A program made the position numbers and the translations under genes. Shown here in pieces: positions 1 to 7,947 of a stretch of 64,000 nucleotides of DNA (positions within the stretch are counted from its first letter, which is position 1; the number at the start of each line of letters is the position of its first letter). Source of the DNA: Thalassotalea_F euphylliae (GTDB lineage: Bacteria > Pseudomonadota > Gammaproteobacteria > Enterobacterales > Alteromonadaceae); NCBI RefSeq assembly GCF_042682785.1, contig NZ_JBHUIB010000003.1, positions 806,001 through 870,000 on the forward strand, written 5' to 3'. The notes below the pieces were generated by a model. The model was not told the origin of the DNA, did not search any database, and saw only the letters and a list, made by a program, of their open reading frames with translations.

Positions 1-126
1 GAAATATTTACCTATATAAAGATTTCTATAGTTTTGTCAGTACTATGTAAATACGGCTGCTTACATGTACACATGGTCTTTTAATTGCCTCACTAGTATT
101 GCTTTTAATTAAAAAGGAGAAGCAAC

Positions 127-603
127 ATGAATGTGTCAGGTTCAATGGCAATACGTCCACCTATGGCGCCAACCCAAGAGCAAATGCAGGAACGATTCAC
201 TAATGCTGATGTCGATGGCAGTGGTGGCCTAACTATCGAAGAAATGGCAGCTAGCGCACCAGAAGGTGCCGATTTATCAAAGCTGCAAGAAAAGTTCGCA
301 AAACTGGATACTGATGGTAATGGAGAAGTAACCACAGCTGAGCATCAGGCCGCTATGGAAAAGCGCATGGAAAAGATGGAAGCGATGAGCGGTCAGCAAT
401 CATTTGGTCAGTTTAATAGCCAATCAAATACACTCGATAGTCTACTTGAAAGTCTCAGTGACTCGGATGATTTAACTGAACAACAAAAAGCAAAAGTAAA
501 CAGTTTACTTAGTCAACTTGAAAACGGCCCCTCTAAATCAGTGCTCGATGATACTTTTTCATTATTGGAAGAAGTGATTCCATCGATAAATGTTATGGCG
601 TAA
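127..603 (+). CDS. EF-hand calcium-binding protein, cytoplasmic
   Basis: A 158-residue protein with two canonical 12-residue EF-hand loops, at residues 28-39 (D28, D30, S32, E39) and 61-72 (D61, D63, N65, E72). It should bind two Ca2+ ions. No signal peptide or membrane segment is visible, so it is probably cytoplasmic. The C-terminal half (about 85-158) is polar, rich in Ser, Gln and Asp, and matches nothing I recognise. AAGGAG lies 6-7 nt before the ATG, so the start is secure. A hairpin directly after the stop probably ends the transcript. The Ca2+ sensor or buffer role is inferred from the loops. The partner is unknown. Confidence 0.85.
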   Translation: MNVSGSMAIRPPMAPTQEQMQERFTNADVDGSGGLTIEEMAASAPEGADLSKLQEKFAKLDTDGNGEVTTAEHQAAMEKRMEKMEAMSGQQSFGQFNSQSNTLDSLLESLSDSDDLTEQQKAKVNSLLSQLENGPSKSVLDDTFSLLEEVIPSINVMA

Positions 604-610
604 ATCAGCT

Positions 611-637
611 AAGCTGATAGTAAAACGCTATCAGCTT
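611..637 (+). terminator. Hairpin after the EF-hand gene
   Basis: A perfect 10-bp stem (AAGCTGATAG at 611-620, CTATCAGCTT at 628-637) encloses a 7-nt loop. It is followed by a weak T-rich stretch (ATTCTTAT). It lies between the EF-hand stop and the next gene, so it is a likely terminator or attenuator. It also argues against starting the next gene at 590. Confidence 0.55.
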
Positions 638-643
638 ATTCTT

Positions 644-1000
644 ATGCATATACAACAGTTAATAAACGAGTGGTTTCATAAATGGGAGACTGGTGACTAT
701 ACCAATCTTCCTATTACTGAAGACTTTATACACGAAAGTCCGTTCGGAGAAATTTCCGGTAAAAAAACATACCTTGCTTTAGTGCAAAGTAACGAAGACA
801 AATTTCTTGGTTACACCTTCTCAATTATCGACGCGATAACATGTGGTGAAAAGGCTTGTGTTCGTTACGTTGCCAAACAGGACGACTTTGAGTTGAATGT
901 AAGTGAATGGTATTACGCAAAAAATGATAAAATTCAAAAGATTGTCGCTTATTACCATATCGGAGATATTCAAACGTCGCGGCAGCTAACAGGTGGTTGA
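644..1000 (+). CDS. SnoaL-like / NTF2-fold protein
   Basis: A 118-residue protein resembling the SnoaL-like NTF2 superfamily: an N-terminal helix (about 1-15), a short loop with HESPFGEISGK, then alternating strands ending in a C-terminal sheet. Members are small cone-shaped barrels used as isomerases, hydrolases or binding modules, so no reaction can be assigned. The frame is open upstream to 590, but that would run through the terminator hairpin and overlap the previous gene. The ATG at 644 fits the family length. It lies 81 nt before the DUF417 gene on the same strand. Confidence 0.6.
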   Translation: MHIQQLINEWFHKWETGDYTNLPITEDFIHESPFGEISGKKTYLALVQSNEDKFLGYTFSIIDAITCGEKACVRYVAKQDDFELNVSEWYYAKNDKIQKIVAYYHIGDIQTSRQLTGG

Positions 1001-1081
1001 TATAACTAATTCAAAAAAAGCTGAATATAAATTCGCATCTTCGAGGTCTTGTCCACTATTGCAGTATAACAGGACAACATT

Positions 1082-1930
1082 ATGAACAATCGGCAGTCAG
1101 ATTTTATCATCTCTGGCATTCTAACGTTTTCGTTAGTACTTTTAGGTATTTCATTTCTCCTTGGTGCCAACCCCAAAGCACTAAACGCCACGTTTAACTT
1201 TTACCAGTTAAGTAGCCTAATACCTGAAAATCTGCTCATTGTTATTGCGTCTATCTACTTTATCTTTGCAGGCATAAGCATAACAGTATTTACAAAAACG
1301 CAACGATTTGGCGTTATAAGCGCATTCAGCCTCGTTACATTAGCAGTAATTCCACTAGTAACATTACTTGATAGTGGTCGTTGGATGGCGAGCCTTGGCG
1401 GCTTTCCAATCATTGGTTCAGGCCAAGGAATCATTAAATATTTCGCTTTAATCCCACTTGTTTTATTCCTAGTGTATAAAGATAAATTCTCTTCTTCTCA
1501 ACATGCACTTTTAAACGTTATTCCTGTCGCAATTGTCATGTTATGGATTGGTGGCATGAAGTTTTATGAATTTGAAGCCAAAGGTATAGAATCTTTAGTC
1601 GCCAACTCACCGTTAATGTCATGGATGTATAGTGTTGGTGATTTACAAGAAGTCTCAAATGCGATTGGTGTATACGATCTATTAGTAACCCTGGCGTTGG
1701 TGCTAGGCGTTGCACTGCGCCATCGATTGCTACTTTTAGCCGGCATTTTAGGCTGTGGTGCTGTATTTGTTGTGACACAAACCTTTATTTTTACCACTGG
1801 CGGTGGATTAAGTGCTGAAACGTTGTTAACAGGGCTTAGCCAATTCATTATTAAAGATTTATGGTTAGTGGCTAATTTAATCGTTGTTTGGCGCGTTGTA
1901 TCTGAAAAAATCCAGAGGCCATCAAACTAA
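1082..1930 (+). CDS. DUF417 (YkgB/RclC-like) inner-membrane protein with N-terminal extension
   Basis: A 282-residue polytopic membrane protein. Residues about 140-275 match the DUF417 family (E. coli YkgB, renamed RclC, of the reactive-chlorine resistance locus). The family signature is visible as WIGGMKFYEFEAKGI followed by VANSPLMSW at about 157-180, with two or three later helices. E. coli RclC is about 197 residues. This protein has roughly 130 extra N-terminal residues carrying about four more hydrophobic segments (about 9-27, 50-70, 76-96, 118-135). RclC function is itself poorly known, and nothing here shows RclR control. It sits in a same-strand run with a SnoaL-like protein and a kinase. 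Confidence 0.72.
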   Translation: MNNRQSDFIISGILTFSLVLLGISFLLGANPKALNATFNFYQLSSLIPENLLIVIASIYFIFAGISITVFTKTQRFGVISAFSLVTLAVIPLVTLLDSGRWMASLGGFPIIGSGQGIIKYFALIPLVLFLVYKDKFSSSQHALLNVIPVAIVMLWIGGMKFYEFEAKGIESLVANSPLMSWMYSVGDLQEVSNAIGVYDLLVTLALVLGVALRHRLLLLAGILGCGAVFVVTQTFIFTTGGGLSAETLLTGLSQFIIKDLWLVANLIVVWRVVSEKIQRPSN

Positions 1931-1975
1931 GTACTAGCCCCCCTATTCTTATATAGGTAAAGTAACGGCCAAGTT

Positions 1976-2971
1976 ATGCAATGCGTTAAACAAATGGATA
2001 GTCTTGGCCAATTAAAACAACTCCTTCGTGATGACTCGTTAGAAGTAAAAGAAAACGTACAAAACTTGTGGAGCGGTTACGGGCAAATTGTCCGTATTCA
2101 TAGCAAGAAGCAGCAACAACAATATGTTGTGAAAATAGTGGCCCCACCGGCAAACACATCTCACCCCCGAGGATGGAACACTGCTACCGGACATCAACGT
2201 AAGTTACTGTCTTACCAAGTCGAATCAGCGTTTTATCAACACTACGCTTGTCATACGGACAAAAAATGTCGAGTGCCAAAACTTATCGCTCGATTCACTC
2301 ATGACAACAAAACCTTATTAGTGCTAGAAGATCTCGATGAATCCGGCTTTTTTGTTAGACAAGAGGCCGGCAACAAAGAAAATTTAACTATTGCTCTTGA
2401 TTGGCTAGCGAACTTTCATGCATCTTTTCTACACACCAATGCCGACCAGCTATGGCCGATAGGGACCTACTGGCATCTAGGTACACGCAAAGATGAATGG
2501 CAAAAAATGGCATCTTCACAATTCAAAACACATGCTAGAGAAATAGAAACGGCATTAAATAATGCAACTTTTCAAACTTTAGTTCATGGCGATGCTAAAT
2601 TTGCAAACTTGTGTTTTCATCATGATGCGAAATCGTTAGCTGCGGTCGACTTTCAATATGTTGGCCTAGGCTCTCCTGTGAAAGATATTATGTATTTGGT
2701 TGGCAGTGGCCTAGAAAGCGAAGCGCTCTATAGCTTAGAAAATTTCGTACTTGATACCTATTTAGCAAAACTTAAATTGGCAATTAATCATCACGACCCA
2801 AGGTTTTCTTCTTGGCACGCACTGGAAGAAGAAATCCACATGCTGTACCCAGTCGCTTGGGCAGACTTTTATCGATTTTTAATGGGGTGGAACCCAGATA
2901 GCTGGAAAGTTTGTCCCTACATGGAAGAAAAAGCAGAAGAAGGATTATCATATGTCAAACATAAACAATAA
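1976..2971 (+). CDS. CHK/aminoglycoside phosphotransferase-like small-molecule kinase
   Basis: A 331-residue kinase-fold protein of the CHK (ecdysteroid-kinase-like) / APH superfamily. The ATP-binding lysine is probably K53 (VVKIV). VLEDL at about 116-120 is the hinge. Brenner's motif is HGDAKFAN at 204-211 (catalytic D206, N211). DFQ at 225-227 supplies the metal-binding Asp. It probably phosphorylates a hydroxyl group on a small metabolite, but the substrate cannot be read from sequence. An alternative start is the Met at residue 7. Its 3' end overlaps the next gene by 20 bp, so the two are probably translationally coupled. Confidence 0.75.
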   Translation: MQCVKQMDSLGQLKQLLRDDSLEVKENVQNLWSGYGQIVRIHSKKQQQQYVVKIVAPPANTSHPRGWNTATGHQRKLLSYQVESAFYQHYACHTDKKCRVPKLIARFTHDNKTLLVLEDLDESGFFVRQEAGNKENLTIALDWLANFHASFLHTNADQLWPIGTYWHLGTRKDEWQKMASSQFKTHAREIETALNNATFQTLVHGDAKFANLCFHHDAKSLAAVDFQYVGLGSPVKDIMYLVGSGLESEALYSLENFVLDTYLAKLKLAINHHDPRFSSWHALEEEIHMLYPVAWADFYRFLMGWNPDSWKVCPYMEEKAEEGLSYVKHKQ

Positions 2972-3395
2972 TTCTCTTAATGTAGCATTAGTTTTAGGAG
3001 CATGTTTTTGTTTTGTGGCTGCTGGTTTACACCTTGCATGTATTGTTTTTGGGCCAAGTTGGTATTTAGCGATGGGAGCTGGTGAAGACATGGCACGCAT
3101 GGCAGGACAAGGAGAACTTTATCCAAGTATTGTCACTAGTGTCATAGCCACAATTTTATGCATATGGGGCTATATCGCACTTGCCGGCGCTGGTGCGGTG
3201 AGACGGCTACCTTTTCAAAAGCTCGCTCTTGTCATGATATCTGGCGTATTTCTTTTTAGGGGCGCTGGTGCTGTATTGATTATGCCCATGTTTCCGGGCA
3301 ACAGCTTGTTGTTTTGGGTGGTTAGCTCAGCGATTTGCTTAATTATTGGGGCATGCTTCGCCATTGGTATAAAACAGCAATGGCGTGTGCTATGA
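2952..3395 (+). CDS. Small four-helix membrane protein, unknown function
   Basis: A 147-residue protein with four predicted membrane helices (about 10-33, 58-80, 89-110, 119-140). The loop between helices 1 and 2 contains WYLAMGAGEDMARMA. I do not recognise the family with certainty. It overlaps the upstream kinase gene by 20 bp, so it is probably co-translated with it. Its short cytoplasmic ends suggest an integral membrane role without a soluble catalytic domain. Confidence 0.6.
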   Translation: MSNINNNSLNVALVLGACFCFVAAGLHLACIVFGPSWYLAMGAGEDMARMAGQGELYPSIVTSVIATILCIWGYIALAGAGAVRRLPFQKLALVMISGVFLFRGAGAVLIMPMFPGNSLLFWVVSSAICLIIGACFAIGIKQQWRVL

Positions 3396-3421
3396 CATGT
3401 GTAATCCTAGATTTTAAGCGC

Positions 3422-3982
3422 TTATAGGTAACGCGTTACTTCTGAGAAATCTTTGCGCGCCTTTGTAGCTAAGGCTTTTGATTCGGTGCCCAAATAGAGA
3501 TACCCAACAATGTCGTTATCCGTATCTATGCCTATTTTTTCTTTTACAACGTGACAAAACGCCATATCACCTGTTCGCCACATTGTGTTATAGCCCAGCG
3601 ATAAGGCTGCATATTGCATGGCATGTGCAGCACATCCTGCAGAAATTAGCTGTTCACATTCCGGCACTTTTGGGTGGTCTTGATAATTGGTGCTGACAAT
3701 TAACATCATCGGCGCACGAAAAGGCATTTTTTCTGCTTTTACTAATTTTGCGTCGTCGCCACCATTCGCTTTAACCGAAGCGACAAATGCTTCAGCTAAT
3801 TTTGCTCTTGCTTCACCTGACACTACCGTTATTTGCCAAGGCGTTAATCCGGCATGATCGGGTGCCGACATGGCTGACTGCAAAATCTGCTCTAGTTCGC
3901 TTGCTGAAGGAGCAGGTTCACAGAGGTTTGGGTTAGAATAACGTTGTTGCAGAAATTCAATAAAAGATGACGACATACACAT
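3422..3982 (-). CDS. YdjA-like nitroreductase family oxidoreductase (FMN)
   Basis: A 186-residue single-domain nitroreductase, close in length and motif order to E. coli YdjA (183 residues). Visible marks are SAPDHAGLTPW (YdjA: RAPDHKSMQPW), PFRAPMMLIV, SAGCAAHAMQYAA and IVGYLYLGT near the C-terminus. The family is a homodimer that binds FMN and uses NAD(P)H to reduce nitro or quinone substrates. The physiological substrate of YdjA is unsettled. A second in-frame ATG two codons downstream (3976) is possible. The gene is monocistronic, with a terminator between it and doxX upstream. Confidence 0.82.
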   Translation of the reverse strand: MCMSSSFIEFLQQRYSNPNLCEPAPSASELEQILQSAMSAPDHAGLTPWQITVVSGEARAKLAEAFVASVKANGGDDAKLVKAEKMPFRAPMMLIVSTNYQDHPKVPECEQLISAGCAAHAMQYAALSLGYNTMWRTGDMAFCHVVKEKIGIDTDNDIVGYLYLGTESKALATKARKDFSEVTRYL

Positions 3983-4031
3983 TCTGTAATTTACTGTTTA
4001 ATCATATGGTACCGTATCTCCCATCAATAAA

Positions 4032-4056
4032 AAAACCCGCAATATGTGCGGGTTTT
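4032..4056 (-). terminator. Rho-independent terminator of the DoxX gene
   Basis: A 10-bp stem (AAAACCCGCA at 4032-4041, TGCGGGTTTT at 4047-4056) has a 5-nt loop. Read on the minus strand it is followed by a long U-tract, so it ends the DoxX transcript before the nitroreductase gene. Confidence 0.85.
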
Positions 4057-4091
4057 ACTTGTACGCGTCTCATTAAGGGCTTTAAAGCCGT

Positions 4092-4775
4092 TTATTCTTT
4101 TGCTAGCAAGCGCCTTCCTAAGTAGTAATCGACACTTGTATAACGTCCTGCTCCGATAAACAAAAGTGCCAGTAGCATAATGAAGTACGTGACGGCGAAT
4201 TCGATACCATTGTTTAATACCACAATAGAGCCATTCGCATATAACCAGTCAGTGTTTCCATTTTCTTCTAAAATTTCTCGCATTTTGTTGAGGCGAGTAG
4301 AAGTGCCTTCAGAATTACTCAAGCTTTCTTCGGCGCCTGGAATACCCACCCAAGAAAGCGCTTTAGCAGGGCTCGTATCAGGGTTTGTAGGCGTTATAGC
4401 AAACCAACCATTGTCTAAATGCACTGATGTGGCCGCGATAAACATGGTAAACATTAACGGTATAGAGATAAGTCTGGTAAGTAATCCAAAAACAAGTAAC
4501 CAACCACCTAAAAATTCTGTCCATGCTGCTAAATTTGCTAGCAATGTCGGAAAAGGTAGTCCTAAGCCCCATTCTGGATTACCAAACCAACCGACAATAT
4601 TGGGGTCTGCTGTTAGTGAAGCCAAGCCTGTTACATCAGGGTTGCCAAGCTGTAACTTGGAATAACCCGCCATAATAAAAATCGGCGCTAAATAGAGTCT
4701 GATCGCTAAAGCTGGTATGCCGTCAAAACCAGGAAGCTTTGCAATCATTCGTGCGTATATTTGTTTAAGAATCAT
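4092..4775 (-). CDS. DoxX family membrane protein
   Basis: A 227-residue protein with a typical DoxX core: ALAIRLYLAPIFIMAGYSKL in helix 1, a middle helix pair with WTEFLGGWLLVFGLLTRL (about 86-103), and a last helix around 190-212. Between helices 3 and 4 it carries a polar insertion of about 70 residues (about 120-188) that most DoxX proteins lack. DoxX proteins are linked to quinol or thiosulfate oxidation in some species, but in most bacteria the role is unknown. It is divergent from sppA across a 166-bp AT-rich spacer. Confidence 0.78.
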   Translation of the reverse strand: MILKQIYARMIAKLPGFDGIPALAIRLYLAPIFIMAGYSKLQLGNPDVTGLASLTADPNIVGWFGNPEWGLGLPFPTLLANLAAWTEFLGGWLLVFGLLTRLISIPLMFTMFIAATSVHLDNGWFAITPTNPDTSPAKALSWVGIPGAEESLSNSEGTSTRLNKMREILEENGNTDWLYANGSIVVLNNGIEFAVTYFIMLLALLFIGAGRYTSVDYYLGRRLLAKE

Positions 4776-4941
4776 AAGCTAAAGTGTTGATAATTTTTAT
4801 ATTTAGAACGGTAAAAACCGAATTAAATTTCAAACCGTACTTTAAAGATAATAAATTTTACAATTTTTACTACTGTCACCGGTAATTATTAAGTAGCATT
4901 AACGGTTTAGTGAATATAAATCCTTTGCGGCTAGGAATTAA
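4776..4941. promoter_or_regulatory. Divergent doxX / sppA intergenic region
   Basis: This 166-bp AT-rich spacer separates the divergent DoxX and sppA genes and must hold both promoters. AGGA seven bases before the sppA ATG is a clear ribosome binding site. I could not find a convincing sigma70 pair or operator dyad. Confidence 0.4.
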
Positions 4942-6816
4942 ATGAATAAAAAACGCGGTCTGTTTTCCCGCTTCTTTGGCGGTGTATTTAGCGTACTGAA
5001 CACTACGCGCATCGTAGTGATAAATGCTGTCTTTCTGTTGGTGGTGTTTCTTTTTATTATCATGCTAACAACCGACGATACCCAGATAACTGTCCCTAAC
5101 AATAGTGCTTTAGTTCTCAACCTTCGTGGTGATCTCGTTGAGCAAAAAGTTGCGGTCGATCCAATGGATGCATTTTTAAATGAAGCGTTTAATCGTCGCG
5201 AAGAAAACCCAGAAGTTCTGCTTGCTAATGTGATTGACGTTATCGAATCAGCTAAGCACGATAATCGCATCAACATGATAGTGCTGAAACTAGATCAGTT
5301 GACAGGTGCTGGCTTAAGTAAACTTCAAGATCTAGGACATGCCCTTTCCAACTTTAAGGAAAGTGGCAAAGAAATTATCGCAGTTGGCGGTGCCTACAGC
5401 CAAGGACAGTACTATTTAGCAAGCCATGCCGACGAAGTATGGTTAGACCCAAAAGGCTTTTTACTCCTTGATGGTTTTGGCAGTTACCAACTGTATTTTA
5501 AATCTATGTTAGAAAAGCTTTCCGTATCACAACACGTCTTTCGTGTAGGAACATACAAGTCAGCAGTTGAACCTTATATCAGAGACAATATGTCAGATGA
5601 GGCAAAGGCGGCAAACAAACTATGGTTAGGTGACTTGTGGCAACAGTATAAGCAAGACGTCGCAATTCAAAGAAACGTAGATATTGAAAATTTTGATGAA
5701 GACGCTGACACATTAATTGAAAAATTTAGCAAAGCAAATGGCAGCTATGCAGAATACGCGCTTCAAAATGATTGGGTAGATAGCCTAAAAACTAAGGCAG
5801 CTATGCGACAAGCGCTAATCGAAAAAGTGGGTAAAAGTAGTTCTGGCGATTCATTTAAACAAATAGATTACAAAAGTTATTTGAAGAGTTTGAATGGCGA
5901 CTTAAGCCTTGACGGCAGTAATGCAGCAAACAAAATTGCAGTTGTGGTAGCAAAAGGCACTATTTTAAACGGTTCTCAACCTGCAGGTACCATTGGTGGT
6001 GAAAGCACAGCAAATCTGCTTAGAAAAGCACGCTATGATGATTCAGTAAAAGCCGTTGTACTTCGTGTTGATAGCCCGGGCGGCAGTGCTTATGCGTCTG
6101 ACGTGATCAGACAAGAAATTGAACTCATCAAGCAAGCAGGTAAACCTGTTGTTGCTTCTATGGGATCATTAGCCGCATCAGGGGGTTACTGGATTTCAGC
6201 TGCTGCCGACAAAATCGTCGCTTCTCCAAGTACCATTACGGGCTCTATCGGTATTTTTGGCATGTTTATGACGTTGGAAAATACCTTATCTAAGGTGGGA
6301 ATATACACTGACGGTGTAGGTACAACAGATTTATCTGGCTTTGGCGTCACACGCCCTCTTTCTAATGAAATGTCGACTTTGTTTCAAATGAGTATAGAAC
6401 GCGGCTATCGTGACTTTATTGATTTAGTTGCGACAAATAGAGGCATGAGCGTTGAACAAGTCGACCAAGTTGCACAAGGCAGAGTGTGGTCGGGTGTAAA
6501 AGCGAAAGAGCTTGGTCTTGTAGACGAGTTAGGCTCTTTAGACGAAGCAATAGCTATTGCCGCAGAGCTTGCTGAATTAACCGATTACGACAGAAAGCTT
6601 ATTGAAAAACGACTCAGCCCTACCGATTTATTCTGGCAAAACTTTTTAGACAGCGCTTCCAAATACGTCGGTGCCATTTATGGTGATCGTGCACCGATTA
6701 CCAAAGGTCCAGCCTCTCAACTCGTACAACAGTTTATGAATGAAGTTAAACAGCTCGATCAATTTAACGATCCACAAGGTATTTATTCATTTTGTTTGAC
6801 TTGCCAACTAAATTAA
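4942..6816 (+). CDS. sppA: Signal peptide peptidase SppA, 67K type (protease IV)
   Basis: A 624-residue membrane-anchored serine/lysine protease that degrades cleaved signal peptides in the inner membrane. One N-terminal anchor is seen at about 22-42. The two tandem domains hold the dyad: general-base K206 in RVGTYKSAVEP (E. coli K209) and nucleophile S413 in SLAASGGYWIS (E. coli S409). The length matches the E. coli protein (618). It has its own ribosome binding site and is followed by a terminator directly before ansA, so the two are probably separate transcripts. Confidence 0.95.
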   Translation: MNKKRGLFSRFFGGVFSVLNTTRIVVINAVFLLVVFLFIIMLTTDDTQITVPNNSALVLNLRGDLVEQKVAVDPMDAFLNEAFNRREENPEVLLANVIDVIESAKHDNRINMIVLKLDQLTGAGLSKLQDLGHALSNFKESGKEIIAVGGAYSQGQYYLASHADEVWLDPKGFLLLDGFGSYQLYFKSMLEKLSVSQHVFRVGTYKSAVEPYIRDNMSDEAKAANKLWLGDLWQQYKQDVAIQRNVDIENFDEDADTLIEKFSKANGSYAEYALQNDWVDSLKTKAAMRQALIEKVGKSSSGDSFKQIDYKSYLKSLNGDLSLDGSNAANKIAVVVAKGTILNGSQPAGTIGGESTANLLRKARYDDSVKAVVLRVDSPGGSAYASDVIRQEIELIKQAGKPVVASMGSLAASGGYWISAAADKIVASPSTITGSIGIFGMFMTLENTLSKVGIYTDGVGTTDLSGFGVTRPLSNEMSTLFQMSIERGYRDFIDLVATNRGMSVEQVDQVAQGRVWSGVKAKELGLVDELGSLDEAIAIAAELAELTDYDRKLIEKRLSPTDLFWQNFLDSASKYVGAIYGDRAPITKGPASQLVQQFMNEVKQLDQFNDPQGIYSFCLTCQLN

Positions 6817-6824
6817 TACTTAAT

Positions 6825-6847
6825 GCCCCGATTCATCGGGGCTTTTT
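6825..6847 (+). terminator. Rho-independent terminator of sppA
   Basis: A GC-rich stem (GCCCCGA at 6825-6831, TCGGGGC at 6836-6842) with a tight 4-nt loop is followed by TTTTT. It ends 13 bp before the ansA ATG, so ansA must be read by leakage or from a promoter inside or near the end of sppA. Confidence 0.85.
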
Positions 6848-6859
6848 ATTTTTGACGCA

Positions 6860-7867
6860 ATGAAAAAGAAAATATACGTCGCGTATACGGGCGGCACGAT
6901 CGGTATGAAACAAAGTGAAAATGGCTACATTCCTGTGAAGGGCCATTTAACAGACGCAATTCAGGCGACACCTGATTTCTATCGAGATGAGATGCCAGAA
7001 TTTGTTATTAACGAGTATGACCCACTTATTGATTCATCTAACATGACACCCAATGATTGGCAACGCATAGCAGATGATATCTACGCGCATTATGACGAGT
7101 TTGACGGATTTGTTGTATTACATGGCACTGATACCATGGCGTACAGTGCATCCGCGTTGTCTTTTATGTTTGAAAACCTATCAAAGCCCGTCATTATTAC
7201 AGGATCTCAAATACCTTTAAGCCAACTGCGCTCTGACGGCCAAGTTAATGTCCTCAACTCGTTATTTATTGCTGCCAACTATCCCATTAATGAAGTAGGT
7301 TTATTTTTTAACAATAAGCTTTTCAGAGGTAATCGCAGTATAAAAGCTTATGCTGATGGTTTCGATGCGTTTAATTCCCCTAATCTAGAACCTCTACTAG
7401 AAGCAGGTATCAACATTAAGGTTATCTCAGGTAAAGTTAATGAGAATATCGGTGGTGATATCACATTAAATAAGATTACGCCTCAGCCTGTTGGTGTTGT
7501 GCACTTATACCCAGGTATCAGCCACGAGTTAATTGAAAACGTACTACAACAACCTGTTAAAGCGCTTATTTTGAGAAGCTACGGCGTCGGTAATGCACCG
7601 CAAGATGAAAAGTTACTGAAAACACTAAAAGGCGCGACAGACAAAGGTATTGTCATCGTCAATATCAGTCAGTGCATCAAAGGTAAAGTCAATATGGATG
7701 GTTACGCAACGGGCGCTAGCCTAAACAAGTGTGGCCTCATTAGCGGCGCAGATATGACGCTTGAAGCGACATTGACAAAACTGCACTACCTACTGAGCCA
7801 AAACTTGGACTATCAGGAAGTCTGTTCATTGATGCAAACTGACCTTCGGGGCGAGCTCACCCCTTAA
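6860..7867 (+). CDS. ansA: L-asparaginase I, cytoplasmic
   Basis: A 335-residue type I asparaginase that hydrolyses L-asparagine to aspartate and ammonia. Catalytic residues are in place: T13 in YTGGTIGM, T90 and D91 in HGTDTMAYSA, and K162 in GNRSIK. These fit the E. coli AnsA set T14/T91/D92/K163, shifted by one. No signal peptide is seen, as expected for the cytoplasmic low-affinity enzyme. The ribosome binding site is weak (TTTGACGCA before ATG), and an sppA terminator lies just upstream. The sppA-ansA order is familiar from related marine gammaproteobacteria. Confidence 0.94.
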   Translation: MKKKIYVAYTGGTIGMKQSENGYIPVKGHLTDAIQATPDFYRDEMPEFVINEYDPLIDSSNMTPNDWQRIADDIYAHYDEFDGFVVLHGTDTMAYSASALSFMFENLSKPVIITGSQIPLSQLRSDGQVNVLNSLFIAANYPINEVGLFFNNKLFRGNRSIKAYADGFDAFNSPNLEPLLEAGINIKVISGKVNENIGGDITLNKITPQPVGVVHLYPGISHELIENVLQQPVKALILRSYGVGNAPQDEKLLKTLKGATDKGIVIVNISQCIKGKVNMDGYATGASLNKCGLISGADMTLEATLTKLHYLLSQNLDYQEVCSLMQTDLRGELTP

Positions 7868-7900
7868 TATCGGTTTCAGGTGTTTATTGTATTGATATAA

Positions 7901-7926
7901 AAAAACCGGCGTTAATGCCGGTTTTT
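7901..7926. terminator. Bidirectional terminator between ansA and the DUF349 gene
   Basis: A symmetric stem (AAAAACCGGC at 7901-7910, GCCGGTTTTT at 7917-7926) with a 6-nt loop has T-runs on both strands. It serves the convergent ansA and DUF349 transcripts. Confidence 0.9.
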
Positions 7927-7947
7927 ACTTTATTCGCTTGAATTTGT

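Noticed and set aside
590..643. Upstream extension of the SnoaL-like gene to 590
   Set aside because: It would overlap the EF-hand gene and run through a 10-bp terminator hairpin. The ATG at 644 gives the family-length protein.
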